DNA of 23,693 nt from JBKEDH01 sp047975295 (GTDB lineage Bacteria; Bacteroidota; Bacteroidia; Flavobacteriales; Flavobacteriaceae). Location of the stretch: positions 1 to 23,693 of the forward strand of contig JBKEDH010000033.1 of the NCBI GenBank assembly GCA_047975295.1, given 5' to 3'. Positions 22,932-23,693 of this stretch are shown here, piece by piece (positions within the stretch are counted from its first letter, which is position 1; each line of letters begins with the position of its first letter). The notes beneath the pieces were generated by a model. The model saw only the letters and a list, made by a program, of their open reading frames with translations. It made no database searches and was not told the origin of the DNA. A program made the translations under genes and the position numbers.

Positions 22932-23669
22932 CTAAAAAGTTATCGAACTCTTTAAAATAATATCGGTAATATCGGTTTCGTTTAACCCATAACGGTACAT
23001 TCCTGTTTCTCCTATGGCAAACAACGTGTTATCCTTTATTATAACATCAAAACACATTTTATCTAAACTATGGATCAAAACAGGGTTTTCGGCTATCGAA
23101 ACATCAAATATTTTAATAACATCGTCGCAAACAAAAAGATAATCACGATAAAGCCCCAATCCTTTCGGAGCTGTTAAATTTCTGGAATGTAAAAGCTTTG
23201 GGACGGTTGGTTACTCTACATTATAAACTTCTAAAATGTTTACATTATTCCCACAAACACTATTGGAATGTAATGTTACAAAAGCATTTTTACCATTCGA
23301 AACAACAGGATCGCAAGCCGTTAAATGCTGTACGGCCGATAGTTTTTTTGGCGATTCGGGATTTTCGATAGAATAAATGTACATCCCATTTCTTGAACCG
23401 ATATACAAATAATCGGCATCCGAAAATAATGTCTCAATATTAAACCCTACGTAAATTTCGTTTACCTTAACTGGCTGTTCCCCATTAATTAAGGAAAACA
23501 CATTTAGTTTTTCGTAATCAACCGTATAAAGGTAATTGTTTTTTAAAGCGAAAATAGCCAAAGAACCTCCAGAGCCTTCGGTCTCATTGGAAAAAGAAGT
23601 ATCCGAATCTTCGCTGCACCCGACTAAAAAGCACACAAAAATCAATATCAAAAATAAATATCTTTTCAT
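22932..23669 (-). pseudogene. LVIVD-repeat beta-propeller surface lipoprotein with one in-frame stop codon
   Basis: The locus encodes a 245-residue lipoprotein if one internal TAA (23211-23213, codon 153) is ignored. A type II signal peptide MKRYLFLILIFVCFLVGC ends in the lipid-modified C18; the following SEDSD resembles flavobacterial surface-export signals. Five propeller-like repeats follow, with YLYTVDYEKLNVFSL, YLYIGSRNGMYIYSIENP, NILEVYNVE, YLFVCDDVIKIFDVSIAENP and LFAIGETGMYRYGL. The stop falls between NVE and PTVPKLLHS, where repeats 2 and 4 continue ENPES and AENP, and both sides are in the same frame. A CAA-to-TAA change would be enough. No frameshift is present. The role is unknown; the gene may be dead, or the base may be miscalled. 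Confidence 0.8.
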
Positions 23670-23693
23670 TTTAATTCTCTTTTAAATTATTAG

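Noticed and set aside
1..23693. tRNA, rRNA, CRISPR array, riboswitch or defence system
   Set aside because: No cloverleaf, conserved rRNA segments, regular repeat-spacer pattern, known riboswitch core or defence-type gene set was recognised on either strand.

Overview
The window looks like chromosomal DNA from a marine-type Flavobacteriaceae (Bacteroidota). It is AT-rich (by eye about 65% AT), and starts lack Shine-Dalgarno sequences. Many starts are instead preceded by the Bacteroidota sigma -7 box TAnnTTTG. The genes have strong flavobacterial character: MnmE, CvfB/YitL, DUF2853, DUF5606, RsmI-like methylase, LVIVD-repeat lipoprotein, pRiA4b ORF-3-like protein. No rRNA, tRNA, CRISPR array, phage, plasmid or intact transposase gene was seen.

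Layout. (1) 1-2238, minus: mnmE (last bases off the left edge), overlapped by an S1-domain CvfB/YitL protein. (2) 2239-3305: a small DUF2853 gene flanked on both sides by about 160-bp transposase-less elements with related terminal inverted repeats and 3-bp target duplications; these are the least expected structures in the window. (3) 3306-7284, minus: menaquinone genes menI-like thioesterase, menF, menD, with a ybgC-like thioesterase upstream. (4) 7331-10074, plus: dnaA behind a long imperfect inverted repeat, then a low-molecular-weight tyrosine phosphatase and an RsmI-like methylase. (5) 10145-12118, minus: ruvX, def and DUF5606, plus a small secreted orphan protein. (6) 12378-13193, plus: dapD (lysine/diaminopimelate synthesis). 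(7) 13279-19046: a lipopolysaccharide or outer-glycan block with one GT9, one GT4, three GT2 glycosyltransferases and a WaaP-like kinase, in alternating orientations. (8) 19148-22893, plus: tsaC, CCA-adding enzyme, heme A synthase and a pRiA4b ORF-3-like acidic protein. (9) 22932-23669, minus: an LVIVD-repeat surface lipoprotein.

Most of the window is housekeeping: tRNA modification and maturation, replication initiation, protein deformylation, menaquinone, heme A and diaminopimelate synthesis. The envelope genes differ. Two glycosyltransferases each carry a single-base frameshift, and the lipoprotein carries one in-frame stop codon. These may be real inactivation, phase variation or assembly errors; the sequence alone cannot decide.

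No new multi-gene defence or biosynthetic system is visible. The best leads are the paired elements around DUF2853, the three interrupted surface genes, and the structured region in front of dnaA.
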